Origin: Trebonia sp963774945
GTDB lineage: Bacteria > Actinomycetota > Actinomycetes > Streptosporangiales > Streptosporangiaceae
Assembly (NCBI GenBank): GCA_963774945.1
Contig: CAVZHA010000027.1
Span: 2,046,001-2,110,000 of the forward strand
DNA length: 64,000 bases
Direction of reading: 5' to 3'
Numbering within the stretch: the first letter of the stretch is position 1; each line of letters starts with the position of its first letter. A program made the translations under genes and the position numbers. Positions 37,867-46,332 of the stretch are shown piece after piece. The notes below the pieces were generated by a model that saw only the letters and a list, made by a program, of their open reading frames with translations, did not search any database and was not told the origin of the DNA.

Positions 37867-38615
37867 TCAGGCTCCGGCGTTTCCGGGGTTCCCGGTGTTG
37901 CCGGGGACGACTAGGCCGGATTCGTAGGCCATGATCGACGAGCTGGGCGCGGTCGCGGGCGTTGAGCTTGGTCATGATGCGGCTGACATGCGTTTTTGTG
38001 GTGAGCGGGCTCAGGTAGAGACGGGTCGCGATCTCGTCGTTGGACAGGCCCTCGGCGACCAGCGACAGGACCTCGCGCTCGCGCTCGGTGATCCTGGACA
38101 GGTCGCAGCCGGGGCGCGGGCGACGCGGAGCGTCACGCTGGCCGCCTTCTGCCGCGCCCGGCCTGACGCCCGGCCCGGCCGCCCGGGCGCGGCCGGCGAA
38201 CGTCGCGATCAGGCGCCGGGTGACGCTCGGGGACAGCAGCGCCTCGCCGCGGGCGGCGACCCGGACGGCGCGGATCAGATCCTCCGGCTCGGCGTCCTTG
38301 ACCAGGAAGCCGCTCGCGCCCGCGCGCAGTGCCTGGTAGACGTAATCGTCGGTCTCGAAGGTGGTCAGGATGACGACCTTCACCCCGGCCAGGTCACCGT
38401 CGGCGGCGATCCGGCGGGTGGCCTCGAGCCCGTCGACCTCGGGCATCCGGATGTCCATCATGATCACATCGGGGCGCTCGGCGCGGGCCAGGGCGAGCGC
38501 CTGCTTCGCCGTTGACCGCTTCGCCGACCACCTCGACGTCCGCGGCCGCCTCGAGCAGGACCCGGAAGCCGGCCCTGATCAGCTTCTGGTCGTCGGCCAG
38601 CACGACCCGGATCAC
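37867..38615 (-). CDS. NarL/LuxR-type response regulator (two frameshifts)
   Basis: About 249 residues. The receiver begins IRVVLADDQKLIRAGFRVLL and continues after the shift near 38513 with VIMMDIRMPEVDGLEATRRI (phospho-acceptor Asp in MMDIRMP) and SGFLVKDAEPEDLI. The DNA-binding part is LSRITEREREVLSLVAEGLS and NDEIATRLYLSPLTTKTHVS. A second shift near 37938 (an extra G in GTCGATCATG) restores AQLVIMAYESGLVVPG and a TGA at 37867. Both shifts are +1. The start overlaps the kinase stop by four bases (ATGA), the classic two-component pair. Confidence 0.85.
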
Positions 38616-39988
38616 CGGCGGCCGCCCTGCTGGCCGCTGGCGGCGGAGTCGTCGCGGGTCGGCGGCCGGGCGTCCGGTGCCGTCTCGACTTGGGCGTCAA
38701 CGTCAAGCGGGAAGTGGGCGGCGACCCGGAAACCCCGGTCGGGCAGCGGGCCGATCTCGATGACGCCCCCGGCGGCGGCGGCCCGCTCGCGCATGCCGCG
38801 CAGGCCGTGCCCGACACTGGTGCCGACGGCGAGGAAACCCGCCAACGCGGTCTCCGCGGCCGACGAGGAAAGGCCGCACCCGGTGTCGGTGACCTCGACG
38901 GCCAGGCCATCGGCGGCGTAGCGCACGGTCACGGCGGCGGTGGCGGGGCCGGCGTGGCTGATGGCGTTGGTCAGCGCCTCTTGGATGATGCGGTACGCGG
39001 ACAGATCGGTGACCGCGGGCAGGTCGCGGGGATGACCGGTGACCGTCACCGTGACCGGCAGGCCGGCCGCCCGGACCCCGGCCGCGAGGGCGTCAAGCCG
39101 GGCCAGGCCCGCAGCCGGCTGGACCGGATCGACGAACTCGTCGGCGTCGCCGCTCGCGGCGCGCAGCACGTCGAGGATGGCGCGCAGTTCGCGCAGGCCG
39201 TTCTTGCTCGCCGCGCGGATCGCCTGCAGGGATTCGGCCGCCTGGTCGGGGCGGTCGCGGAGCAGGGTGGTGGCCGCGCTGGCCTGCACGGTGATCGTGG
39301 CCATAGTGTGCGCCACCACGTCATGCAGTTCCCTGGCGATGCGCACCCGCTCCTCGTCGATCCCCCGCTGTGCCTCCTGCGCGGCCTGCCTGGCCAGCTG
39401 CGCGCGCTCGGAGTCAAGGTAGGCGCGTCGGCTGCCGAGCGCCAGCCCGGCGAAGAGCGCGACCGCGAGGTTGGCCGGGATGAGGAAGAAGCCGCCGCCG
39501 GTCTGCCCGAGGGGATTATCGGACGCCGTGGCCGCCATCAGCACGGCGGTAACGCCGAGCGCCCACGCGCTCGAGCGCAGCGCCGTCGTCGACGGATCGG
39601 CGGCGAGCGTGCCCATCGCGACGGCAGGCAGCAGCAATGCCACGCCGTTCTCGTAGCCGGGCAGGGTGTAGGCGACGACGGCGGCCGACGTCGCGCACAG
39701 CACGAGCCTCGGGTAGCGGTGCCGCCAGGCGAGGGCGACGCCGCCCGCGGCGACGAGAAGCAGCGCGGCGTCCGGCGTATGCGGCAGATGGTGCTGGCCG
39801 GTGAAGTAGGTGCCGGGGGTGGACGGGTGCGCCTCGCCATAGGCGGCGACCACGGCGATCACGGTGATCACCACGGCGATGGCCGCGTCGCGGGGCGACG
39901 GCCGCCAGCCGTCACCCGGGCGCGCCCAGGCACGACGGGCCCAGCCGGGTAGTGCCCGGCTGGGCGACGTCGGCCGAGAAGTGCTCAC
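38612..39988 (-). CDS. Sensor histidine kinase, HisKA_3 type
   Basis: Membrane kinase of 458 residues. Several hydrophobic segments occupy residues 30-200 (AAIAVVITVIAVVAAYG, AALLLVAAGGVALAW, LIPANLAVALFAGLALG). The dimerisation helix with the phospho-His is RVRIARELHDVVAHTMATI, the ATPase domain has AYRIIQEALTNAISHAGP, VEVTDTGCGLS and GLRGMRERAAAAGG. Intact frame. No extracellular sensor domain is evident, so the signal is probably sensed in or at the membrane. Its partner regulator overlaps downstream. Confidence 0.9.
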   Translation of the reverse strand: MSTSRPTSPSRALPGWARRAWARPGDGWRPSPRDAAIAVVITVIAVVAAYGEAHPSTPGTYFTGQHHLPHTPDAALLLVAAGGVALAWRHRYPRLVLCATSAAVVAYTLPGYENGVALLLPAVAMGTLAADPSTTALRSSAWALGVTAVLMAATASDNPLGQTGGGFFLIPANLAVALFAGLALGSRRAYLDSERAQLARQAAQEAQRGIDEERVRIARELHDVVAHTMATITVQASAATTLLRDRPDQAAESLQAIRAASKNGLRELRAILDVLRAASGDADEFVDPVQPAAGLARLDALAAGVRAAGLPVTVTVTGHPRDLPAVTDLSAYRIIQEALTNAISHAGPATAAVTVRYAADGLAVEVTDTGCGLSSSAAETALAGFLAVGTSVGHGLRGMRERAAAAGGVIEIGPLPDRGFRVAAHFPLDVDAQVETAPDARPPTRDDSAASGQQGGRR

Positions 39989-40126
39989 GCTACGCAGGGT
40001 AAGGCCGATCGGCGCCGCTCACCAGCCACTGGCGATGTACTCCCTCAGTGGTACGCCGCCGACGCCGGCCTGCCCCGCCTCGCCCCGCCCTGCCCTGCCC
40101 TGCCTGAGTCGGCATCGGTCCCACGG

Positions 40127-41293
40127 TCAGCGAAACAGGGATGTCACACGGAATGGCTGCGCGGGGTCGGCGTCGTCTTCCGGCGGCGCCGGGTGCGGGG
40201 CGCGGGACGTCACCGTCCAGAAGAGGTCGGCCGGAACGCGGCACTGGTCGCGGAGGTGGGATTCGGTGATGCCCTCGGCGGCGAGCAGTTCGACCGCGCG
40301 GGGCAGCATCGAGGGCTGCTCTAGGACCGTGATCAGGCCGGGTTCGCCGCGCCGCCAGCCCCGGCTGGTGAGCGTGGCCATGGCGTTGCGGTAGGAGACC
40401 TCGGTGAGGGTGCCCAGGCGGCGGGCCCGGTACAGCAGCGCCTGGATGCTCGCCCCCCAGCGCTCCTTGCTCCGGGCTAGGGACTGCCAGGCGGCGCCGT
40501 TCATGACGGTGGGCAGCTCGTCGCGGATGTCGGCCGCGGGCATGAGCAGCTCGGCGGCGAATCGGTTGGCGTGGTCCTCGACGGTCCGGCCGCCGGGCTC
40601 GGCGTCGCTGTGCATGACCAGGTGGCCGAGCTCGTGGGCGACGTCGAAGCGCTGGCGGTAGTAGTCATGCTTGACCGGGTTGAGCACCACGACCGGGCGG
40701 AGCCGGCTGTCGAACGAGTAAGCGTCGACGCTGGCGGCCTGGGGCGGGCTGAACACGATGAGCACGCCGTGGTTCTCCAGTAGCCGGACCAGGTGCGGCG
40801 CCGGGCCGGCGGTCATCGCCCACTGGTCGCGGACGTAGCGGGCGGCCCGTTCGGGGCCGCCGTCGTCTGCGGGGTCGGCGTCGATCGGCACCGGGAAGCT
40901 CGGCACGTCCGGGTCGGGGCATTCGACGTGCTTCTCCAGGCTGGTGGCGATGTCGACCGCGAGCTGACCGTAGGCGAACGCCTGGTCCCGGGCCAGCTGC
41001 GTGGTCGAGCGGAGCGACCGGAAGTGCGGGGTGGCCGACAGCGCGGCCACGTCGTCGGGGCGCATCGCGAAGAAGCCCGGGTCCACGCCCAGGCTGAGCG
41101 CGAGCCTGGCGACCGTGACGGCGGTCGGGCGTTTGGCGCCGGACTCCCAGGCGGCGACCGCGGTGGGGCTCATTTCGAGGTACTGGGCGAGATCGGACTT
41201 GCGCAGCCCGGCCAGCTGGCGACCGAGGGTAAGGCGCGCCCCGTCGAAGAACGCCGCGACGTCGGCCGCCCGCGGACGGTCGGTCGGCGTCAC
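40127..41293 (-). CDS. XRE regulator fused to an ImmA/IrrE metalloprotease
   Basis: About 388 residues. Residues 10-75 hold an XRE helix-turn-helix (LRKSDLAQYLEMSPTAVAAW, ESGAKRPTAVTVARLALSLG). The ImmA/IrrE zinc protease domain has RQRFDVAHELGHLVMHSD, the HExxH-like HELGH motif, and the third ligand region ANRFAAELLMPAADIRDE. A C-terminal helical part of unknown role follows. ImmA proteins cleave repressors in mobile elements. The GTG start overlaps the stop of the upstream gene (GTGA), so the two proteins are made together and likely act together. Intact frame. Confidence 0.85.
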   Translation of the reverse strand: MTPTDRPRAADVAAFFDGARLTLGRQLAGLRKSDLAQYLEMSPTAVAAWESGAKRPTAVTVARLALSLGVDPGFFAMRPDDVAALSATPHFRSLRSTTQLARDQAFAYGQLAVDIATSLEKHVECPDPDVPSFPVPIDADPADDGGPERAARYVRDQWAMTAGPAPHLVRLLENHGVLIVFSPPQAASVDAYSFDSRLRPVVVLNPVKHDYYRQRFDVAHELGHLVMHSDAEPGGRTVEDHANRFAAELLMPAADIRDELPTVMNGAAWQSLARSKERWGASIQALLYRARRLGTLTEVSYRNAMATLTSRGWRRGEPGLITVLEQPSMLPRAVELLAAEGITESHLRDQCRVPADLFWTVTSRAPHPAPPEDDADPAQPFRVTSLFR

Positions 41294-42156
41294 GCCTGTC
41301 CGCCGTCGCGTTCTCGGCCCGCACGGCGACCGCCGTCGATGACGCGCAAGCGCACCGGCGCGTCGGGTACTGCCGACAGTTTGTCGATCCTGGCCGCGGC
41401 CGGGACCTCGGTGCGCCGGACGGCGGGAAGCGGCACGGTGAGCAGGTCCTCCCGCCAGTGCCAGGCCGAGCCGCCGCGCAGGTTGAGCCAGGGCCGGCCG
41501 AAGGCCAGCTCGATCTCGCCGGTGTCGGCCTCGAGGGAGTGCGCGACGATGAACGAGGGCAGCTTGAGCTGCCGGTCGGCGGCGAGCAGGAGCGGGTCGA
41601 TCCGAGCGGGCAGCGAGGCGCCGAGCGGCGCGCCCTCGGGCACCAGGTCGTCGGGCACCACGCCGTCCGTCAGCAGGTCCTCGAACAGCGACGGCTGACG
41701 ATGGTCGGGGCCCGGCTGGGCGGCGACGAGCTGCTTGGTGACGGACTTCTCCAGCCACGGCAGCGTGTCGATGCGGCCGAACTCGGCCGAGGCGATCAGG
41801 AACCAGTGCCGCCGGTAGGACCACCCGGCGCTGCCGCGCAGATCGCGGCGGATAACTAGGCCGCGCGCGACCATGGGCAGCGTGGCCAGGTCCCGCTCGG
41901 AGAGCTCGGCGTAAAGAACGTCGAGGTCAAGCCCGTCGTCGTCGGTTGGAACGGCGTACCGCGAGCAGGTGAAGACCCGGTCCAGGCGGTCACGGAACAG
42001 AGTGAACCGGGTGTGGCCGAGCCACGCGGGGTCGTGACCGTCGGCCTCGCAATAGCTCTCGAGCGACCGCCTCGTCGCGGACTCGTACGCCCAGCGAATG
42101 CCGGCCAGCACGCCGGCGGCCGTGAGCTCCTCGATCACTTCCTGCTGTTCGCCCAT
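41290..42156 (-). CDS. Uncharacterised partner of the XRE-ImmA protein
   Basis: About 288 residues with an intact frame and no recognised domain. Visible elements: the N-terminal helix EEVIEEL-like segment MGEQQEVIEELTAAGVLAGI, LGHTRFTLFRDRLDRVFTCS, and GSAGWSYRRHWFLIASAEFG near the middle; the tail is Arg-rich. I chose ATG 42156 because TACCCT sits seven bases before it, as in leaderless promoters; ATG 42213 would add 19 residues. Its stop overlaps the XRE-ImmA start. Such pairs recur in actinobacteria, which suggests a sensor or substrate for the protease; this is inference. Confidence 0.65.
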   Translation of the reverse strand: MGEQQEVIEELTAAGVLAGIRWAYESATRRSLESYCEADGHDPAWLGHTRFTLFRDRLDRVFTCSRYAVPTDDDGLDLDVLYAELSERDLATLPMVARGLVIRRDLRGSAGWSYRRHWFLIASAEFGRIDTLPWLEKSVTKQLVAAQPGPDHRQPSLFEDLLTDGVVPDDLVPEGAPLGASLPARIDPLLLAADRQLKLPSFIVAHSLEADTGEIELAFGRPWLNLRGGSAWHWREDLLTVPLPAVRRTEVPAAARIDKLSAVPDAPVRLRVIDGGRRAGRERDGGQA

Positions 42157-42252
42157 GAGGCCAGGGTACACCGCAGGCAGTAAATGACGCGTGAAACTAA
42201 ACCGTGTCGGCATGTCGACGTGCTCTGGCGACCAGACGGTAGAGCAATGCGC

Positions 42253-43134
42253 TCAGTCAGCGAAGACCTCGGCGGCGGTGCCGGCCGTGATGGCGCGGTC
42301 GAACCAGCGATCGAGTTGCAGCGCGTCCGTGCAGGAGGTGACCCGCTGACGCTGTTCCGCGGACGGGACGAGGTGCCGGGCGTCGAGGAGCTTCAGGACA
42401 GCCTCGGCCTTGCCTTTTGCCTCGCCTTTCGCTTCGCCTTCAGCCAGGCCTTGGTCGTGGATTCGCTCCACGAAGGTCTTCTCGTATTCGCTCGTGGTCA
42501 TCATCGCCTCCAGTAGGTGCCGTGCGGCATCGGACGCTAGTGTCAGGATAATCGTGGTCATCCGAAAGCGGTCGGCGTCGCTGATCTCGGGGCTGGCCAT
42601 CGCGTCCAGTACCTGGCGGGCCCCGGGTTGGGACTCCAGGTCGATGCCGCCCATGCTCGCGGCGAACACTGTCAGATATGGGCTGCCCATTCCGTCTCGG
42701 CCGGGAGGCCCGACGGAGTCGATGACAATGGGCGCGAGATCGAAGCCGGGGTGCCCGGTGCGGATGAGCTGCCGGCACTTCGCCGCTTCGGCCGGGTCTG
42801 GGCAGAGGACGACAAGGACGGCGGCAGGACACTCGGCGACGCGGCGGGCGGTGGTGACGTACACCGGCCAGCTGTAGCGTTTGGTCGCGCTGTCCCGCAA
42901 CTGCGGTTCGATGATCACTGCCAGGACGGGATTTCCGGTGGCGGCATCGGAGATGAGGACCACCATGTCGGCGAGGTACTGCACTGGAACGACCGCGCTC
43001 ATGTCGGTGGGGGCAAGGGAGACGGCTGGCTGGCGGGGAAGTTGGATGCCGGGGGTGCCCGCGATGAGGTCCACGGCGATCTCGGAGTGCTGGCGGACGA
43101 GGTCCAGCGGCCCTTCGTGCGATATGGAAGGCAT
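42253..43134 (-). CDS. PD-(D/E)XK/Rpn-like protein
   Basis: Protein of 293 residues from a family with many copies in actinobacterial genomes. The nuclease-like core is VLAVIIEPQLRDSATKRYSW then PVYVTTARR, where E-x-Q and the Lys fit a PD-(D/E)XK site. The C-terminal EGEAKGEAKGKAEAVLKLLD then ARHLVPS is the charged repeat helix seen in Rpn and DUF4351-like recombination-promoting nucleases. Activity is not proven for this branch. Intact frame, ATG 43134. Confidence 0.7.
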   Translation of the reverse strand: MPSISHEGPLDLVRQHSEIAVDLIAGTPGIQLPRQPAVSLAPTDMSAVVPVQYLADMVVLISDAATGNPVLAVIIEPQLRDSATKRYSWPVYVTTARRVAECPAAVLVVLCPDPAEAAKCRQLIRTGHPGFDLAPIVIDSVGPPGRDGMGSPYLTVFAASMGGIDLESQPGARQVLDAMASPEISDADRFRMTTIILTLASDAARHLLEAMMTTSEYEKTFVERIHDQGLAEGEAKGEAKGKAEAVLKLLDARHLVPSAEQRQRVTSCTDALQLDRWFDRAITAGTAAEVFAD

Positions 43135-43277
43135 ATCGTCACGCTACGAACGCTGTGACGTTGCGTAGATCGAAACCATCGAAATTGAAACGTGTGGTGT
43201 GAATGAGATTTATGTGAACGCAAGCAGTTGCCATTGAGTCGGCTGATGGCTCGCTTGTCGGGGCGGGCGGGTGGTGG

Positions 43278-44066
43278 TTAGCCAGCGACGCGGGCGATGC
43301 CGACGATGATCGTGCAGTCGCGCTCGGGCGGGACCGGCGCCTCGGCCCAGCCCGGCCTGACGGTCCTGCCGTCGCCCACGCCCGGTTCCACCAGCTCCAG
43401 GGGTCCGAAGAAGGACGCGAAGTCGGCCGCGCCATGCTGGTACAGCTTCGTCGGGCCGTCGGCCATGTAGGTGCGGAAGAACGCGTCTCCCTTCTCGCCG
43501 AGGACCAGCCCCATCGTGAGGACGACGTAGCTGCCCGGTGCCAGCGCGGCCACGTAGCTGGCCACCAGGTCCTGCGCGTCGGGGACATCGAAGAAGTGCA
43601 GCAGCATGGCCATGATCAGGCAGGCTGGCCGGGAAAGGTCGATGCCCTCCGACACCCTTGCGAGGATCTCGGGCACGTCGCGCACATCACCGTCCACGAC
43701 CGTCACGCCGGGGTTGCCGTGGGCCAGCAACGCGCCCAGATGCGAGACGACGACCGGGTCGCTGTCGATGTACGCCACCCGCGCGTCGGCCTGGATCTCC
43801 TGCGCAACTTCGCCGGTGGTGGGCGAGGTCGGCATCCCGCAGCCAACGTCAATGAACTGGCTGATCCCCTGGTTCGCGACCCAGGTCACCGCGCGGGCGA
43901 GGAAGTCCTTGTTCTCCACGGTGCTCGGCAGCAGATCGGGAAGGGCCTTGATCAGCCGATCCCCCAGGTCCCTGTCGGCGGCGAAATTGTCCTTGCCGCC
44001 GACGAAGTAGTCGTAGACCCGCGCGATGGAGGGAGTATTCGGGTCAAAGTCGGGCACGCGCACCAT
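43278..44066 (-). CDS. SAM-dependent methyltransferase, Methyltransf_19 family (copy A)
   Basis: Protein of 262 residues. The family start DPNTPSIARVYDYFVGGKDN is followed by the SAM-binding loop QFIDVGCGMPT, the acidic AYIDSDPVV after strand 2 and VVDGDVRDVPEIL. Members are numerous in actinobacteria (DUF574) and mostly orphan; substrates are unknown. Copy B lies immediately upstream on the same strand with its own promoter copy. Intact frame. Confidence 0.85.
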   Translation of the reverse strand: MVRVPDFDPNTPSIARVYDYFVGGKDNFAADRDLGDRLIKALPDLLPSTVENKDFLARAVTWVANQGISQFIDVGCGMPTSPTTGEVAQEIQADARVAYIDSDPVVVSHLGALLAHGNPGVTVVDGDVRDVPEILARVSEGIDLSRPACLIMAMLLHFFDVPDAQDLVASYVAALAPGSYVVLTMGLVLGEKGDAFFRTYMADGPTKLYQHGAADFASFFGPLELVEPGVGDGRTVRPGWAEAPVPPERDCTIIVGIARVAG

Positions 44067-44103
44067 TGTATTGACCGAAGGCCGGCTCTCCTATCGGTTA
44101 CCT

Positions 44104-44139
44104 GAGCGCAGCATCGGAATATCTAGGGGTCGGCGTAAG
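44104..44139 (-). promoter_or_regulatory. Conserved upstream block of methyltransferase A
   Basis: On the minus strand this 36-base block begins CTTACGCCGACCCCTAGATA and lies 38-73 bases before the start codon. It matches the block before copy B at 45003-45038 in about 26 of 36 positions while the bases around it differ, so it probably contains the promoter or a shared regulator site. Confidence 0.5.
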
Positions 44140-44180
44140 ACACCGGACGGCTGCTGGGGTCCGTGCGCGGGTCGTCTCCG

Positions 44181-44957
44181 TCAGCCAGCGCGAGCCACGC
44201 CGGCCAGCACATAGCCTTCCCGCTTCGGGAGGCTCACGGGCTCTTCCCACGCCGGTTGCCACTTGCGAGCATCCACCACGCCTGGCGGCACCAGATCCAT
44301 CGGACCGAAGAACCCGGCGAAATCCGGAACCGAATGGTTGTACACCGACGTGACCGCGGAAGAGTAACCACCGAAGCCTTCGTCGGCTGCCTTGCTGTCG
44401 GCATGGATCGCGGAAAGCACGAGGTAACTACCCGGCGCCAGCCTTGCGGCGTAGTCGGCAACCAGGCTATGAGCGGCCTCGGGCGCGAAGAAGTGCAGCA
44501 AATACCCCATGACGAGGCAGACCGGGGCCGACAGATCGATGCCGGCGCGGACGCCGTCAAGGATGGCCGCCACCTCGCGCACGTCACCGGCCACGACGGT
44601 CACGCCCGGGTCGCCCTTGGCGACGAGCGCGTTCAGGTGGGAGAGCACGACCGGGTCATTATCGACGTATGCGACCCGCGCATCGCCAGTGACCACTCGC
44701 GCCGACTCGTGCGTGTTCGGCACCGTCGGCATGCCGCAGCCGAGGTCAATGAACTGGCCGACCCCGTGGTTGGCGGCCACCCAGGTAACGGCGCGAGCGA
44801 GGAACCGCCGGTTCTCGACCGCGATGACCGGGATCAGCGGCGCGATGGCGATCTGCCGATCCGCCACCTCACGATCCGCCGCGAAATTGTCCTTGCCGCC
44901 GAGAAAATAGTCGTAAACCCGCGCGATGGAGGGAGTATGCGGATCGAAGTCGTGCAC
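44181..44957 (-). CDS. SAM-dependent methyltransferase, Methyltransf_19 family (copy B)
   Basis: Protein of 258 residues, a paralogue of copy A over its full length: DPHTPSIARVYDYFLGGKDN, QFIDLGCGMPT, AYVDNDPVVLSH, VVAGDVREVAAIL. The likeness is moderate, so the duplication is not recent or the second gene was acquired separately. GTG 44957 gives the family start. Intact frame. Intergenic distance to copy A is 114 bases, with a separate promoter block for each gene. Confidence 0.85.
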   Translation of the reverse strand: MHDFDPHTPSIARVYDYFLGGKDNFAADREVADRQIAIAPLIPVIAVENRRFLARAVTWVAANHGVGQFIDLGCGMPTVPNTHESARVVTGDARVAYVDNDPVVLSHLNALVAKGDPGVTVVAGDVREVAAILDGVRAGIDLSAPVCLVMGYLLHFFAPEAAHSLVADYAARLAPGSYLVLSAIHADSKAADEGFGGYSSAVTSVYNHSVPDFAGFFGPMDLVPPGVVDARKWQPAWEEPVSLPKREGYVLAGVARAG

Positions 44958-45002
44958 GGGCTCATTTTAACGACTGCCGCTTACCGTTCCCACCGGTCGG
45001 CC

Positions 45003-45038
45003 GAGCCGAGCATCGAAGTAACTACGGGACGGAGTAAG
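45003..45038 (-). promoter_or_regulatory. Conserved upstream block of methyltransferase B
   Basis: Minus strand begins CTTACTCCGTCCCGTAGTTA, 46-81 bases before the GTG. It is the counterpart of the block at 44104-44139. Confidence 0.5.
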
Positions 45039-45146
45039 CCGTAGCTGGGCTCACGCCCGGCGAGGCGCGTCAGGGATTGGGCGTGAACCCAATGCCGAAT
45101 GCATCCGTTTGCCAGGGTGAGTGGTGCCGATCCTGGATGGTGACGG

Positions 45147-46082
45147 GTGCGGATGGAGGGGATTCACGAGCAGGATGCGCCCACTCCTGGTGAGACGGCC
45201 ACTGACAGCGACACGCCATCCGTCGAGAGGCTCGCAGAAACCGGGCGGCGGGTCACCGAGCAGCGGATGTACCGGGCACAGGTCGAGCACGCCTACGCGA
45301 TGGTGCGCGGCCCGGCGGCGCAGGATGGGTGGGCCCAGGCGGTCCCGCAACTGCTCGCGTCGTGGCGGATACTCAAGGAGAAATACGGATACGAGGAACG
45401 GCCCGAGCCCGTCCCGCAGGCCGACGGCGGCTCATCACGCGGCAAGGGCGGCCGGAGGCTGGACGCCGCCAGCAACGCCGAGATCGACCTCGGCTACGCG
45501 CGCATCCGGGAGGTCGGCGAGAACGTCATCGCGCCTGCCATCCTCCGCGTCGCGGCCGAGGACCCGACTCGGTGCCTGGCTGGCTTCGACCGCCGCATCA
45601 AGGGCGAGGACCGGCTGAAGGAGAAGGTCTCGGCTTTGCTTGAACCTCCGTCAAAGCTGGGAGCGGGCGAGGCGCTTTCGGCAATTGCTGACGTGGTGCG
45701 CTTCACGTACACGTACCACGAAACCGGCTATACACAGGGTGTTCTAGCAGACGTAGCGCGGTTGAAGTCACAGGGGTTCGAGCTCGACCGGCTAAAGAAC
45801 ACGTGGCGCAGCCAGCAGTACAAGGGGATCAACACACAATGGTTGGAACCGCACTCTGGGGTACGCTTCGAGGTGCAGTTTCACACGCAGGCGAGCCTCG
45901 AAGCCAAGGAACTCAGCCATGAGGCGTACGAGCGTATCCGGACCATAACCGAAGCGACTCCAGAGACCGAACGGGAAACCGAGGAACTCGAATCGTTCCA
46001 GAGCAAGGTCAACGATAAGGTTCGGATTCCGCCGGACGTAAGCGTCGTTGAGGATTACCGACGGGAGAAACGTGATGGCTGA
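45147..46082 (+). CDS. RelA/SpoT-fold nucleotidyltransferase-like protein
   Basis: About 311 residues. The N-terminal 130 residues are helical and charged. Residues 150-265 carry a RelA/SpoT-type core: FDRRIKGEDRLKEKVSALLE, the metal-site Asp in AIADVVRFTYTY, LDRLKNTWRSQQYKGINTQW for the GYRSLH region and RFEVQFHTQASLEAKELSHE for the EVQIRT strand with its Glu. No HD hydrolase or regulatory domain follows, as in small alarmone synthetases and toxic SAS enzymes. Its codons use less G/C than neighbouring genes. The next gene overlaps its last eight bases, so the pair is translationally coupled; a toxin/antitoxin arrangement is inferred. Confidence 0.7.
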   Translation: MRMEGIHEQDAPTPGETATDSDTPSVERLAETGRRVTEQRMYRAQVEHAYAMVRGPAAQDGWAQAVPQLLASWRILKEKYGYEERPEPVPQADGGSSRGKGGRRLDAASNAEIDLGYARIREVGENVIAPAILRVAAEDPTRCLAGFDRRIKGEDRLKEKVSALLEPPSKLGAGEALSAIADVVRFTYTYHETGYTQGVLADVARLKSQGFELDRLKNTWRSQQYKGINTQWLEPHSGVRFEVQFHTQASLEAKELSHEAYERIRTITEATPETERETEELESFQSKVNDKVRIPPDVSVVEDYRREKRDG

Positions 46083-46332
46083 AGCGATTACGTACTACGC
46101 GATCGTCAACGAGTTCAGCAGCCGGGACAACCCCTTCGGCGTGATCCGGCGCGTGAAGCACAACGGCGGCCAGCGAGACGAGGTGTTCTCGCGGGACTTC
46201 GCGTGGAAGCTAACCCCGCTGCTTTACTCGGCCGAACGGGGTGATCTCACCAATGACATGGTCCCGATCTCGGAGGACGAGGCTGAGCGGATCGTCTTGC
46301 GCATCCGGTCGACGTTCGGCAGTGGAGCATAA
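46075..46332 (+). CDS. Small conserved protein coupled to the RelA/SpoT-fold gene
   Basis: Protein of 85 residues: MAEAITYYAIVNEFSSRDNP, then GVIRRVKHNGGQRDEVFSRD, WKLTPLLYSAERGD and ISEDEAERIVLRIR. Short homologues with YYAIV, GG-RDE-F-RD and ISE-EA-RIV are frequent in actinobacteria; none is characterised. The ATG overlaps the upstream stop (ATGGCTGA). Its 3' half overlaps the end of jetD on the other strand by about 120 bases. Role as antitoxin or accessory subunit is possible from position only. Confidence 0.7.
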   Translation: MAEAITYYAIVNEFSSRDNPFGVIRRVKHNGGQRDEVFSRDFAWKLTPLLYSAERGDLTNDMVPISEDEAERIVLRIRSTFGSGA

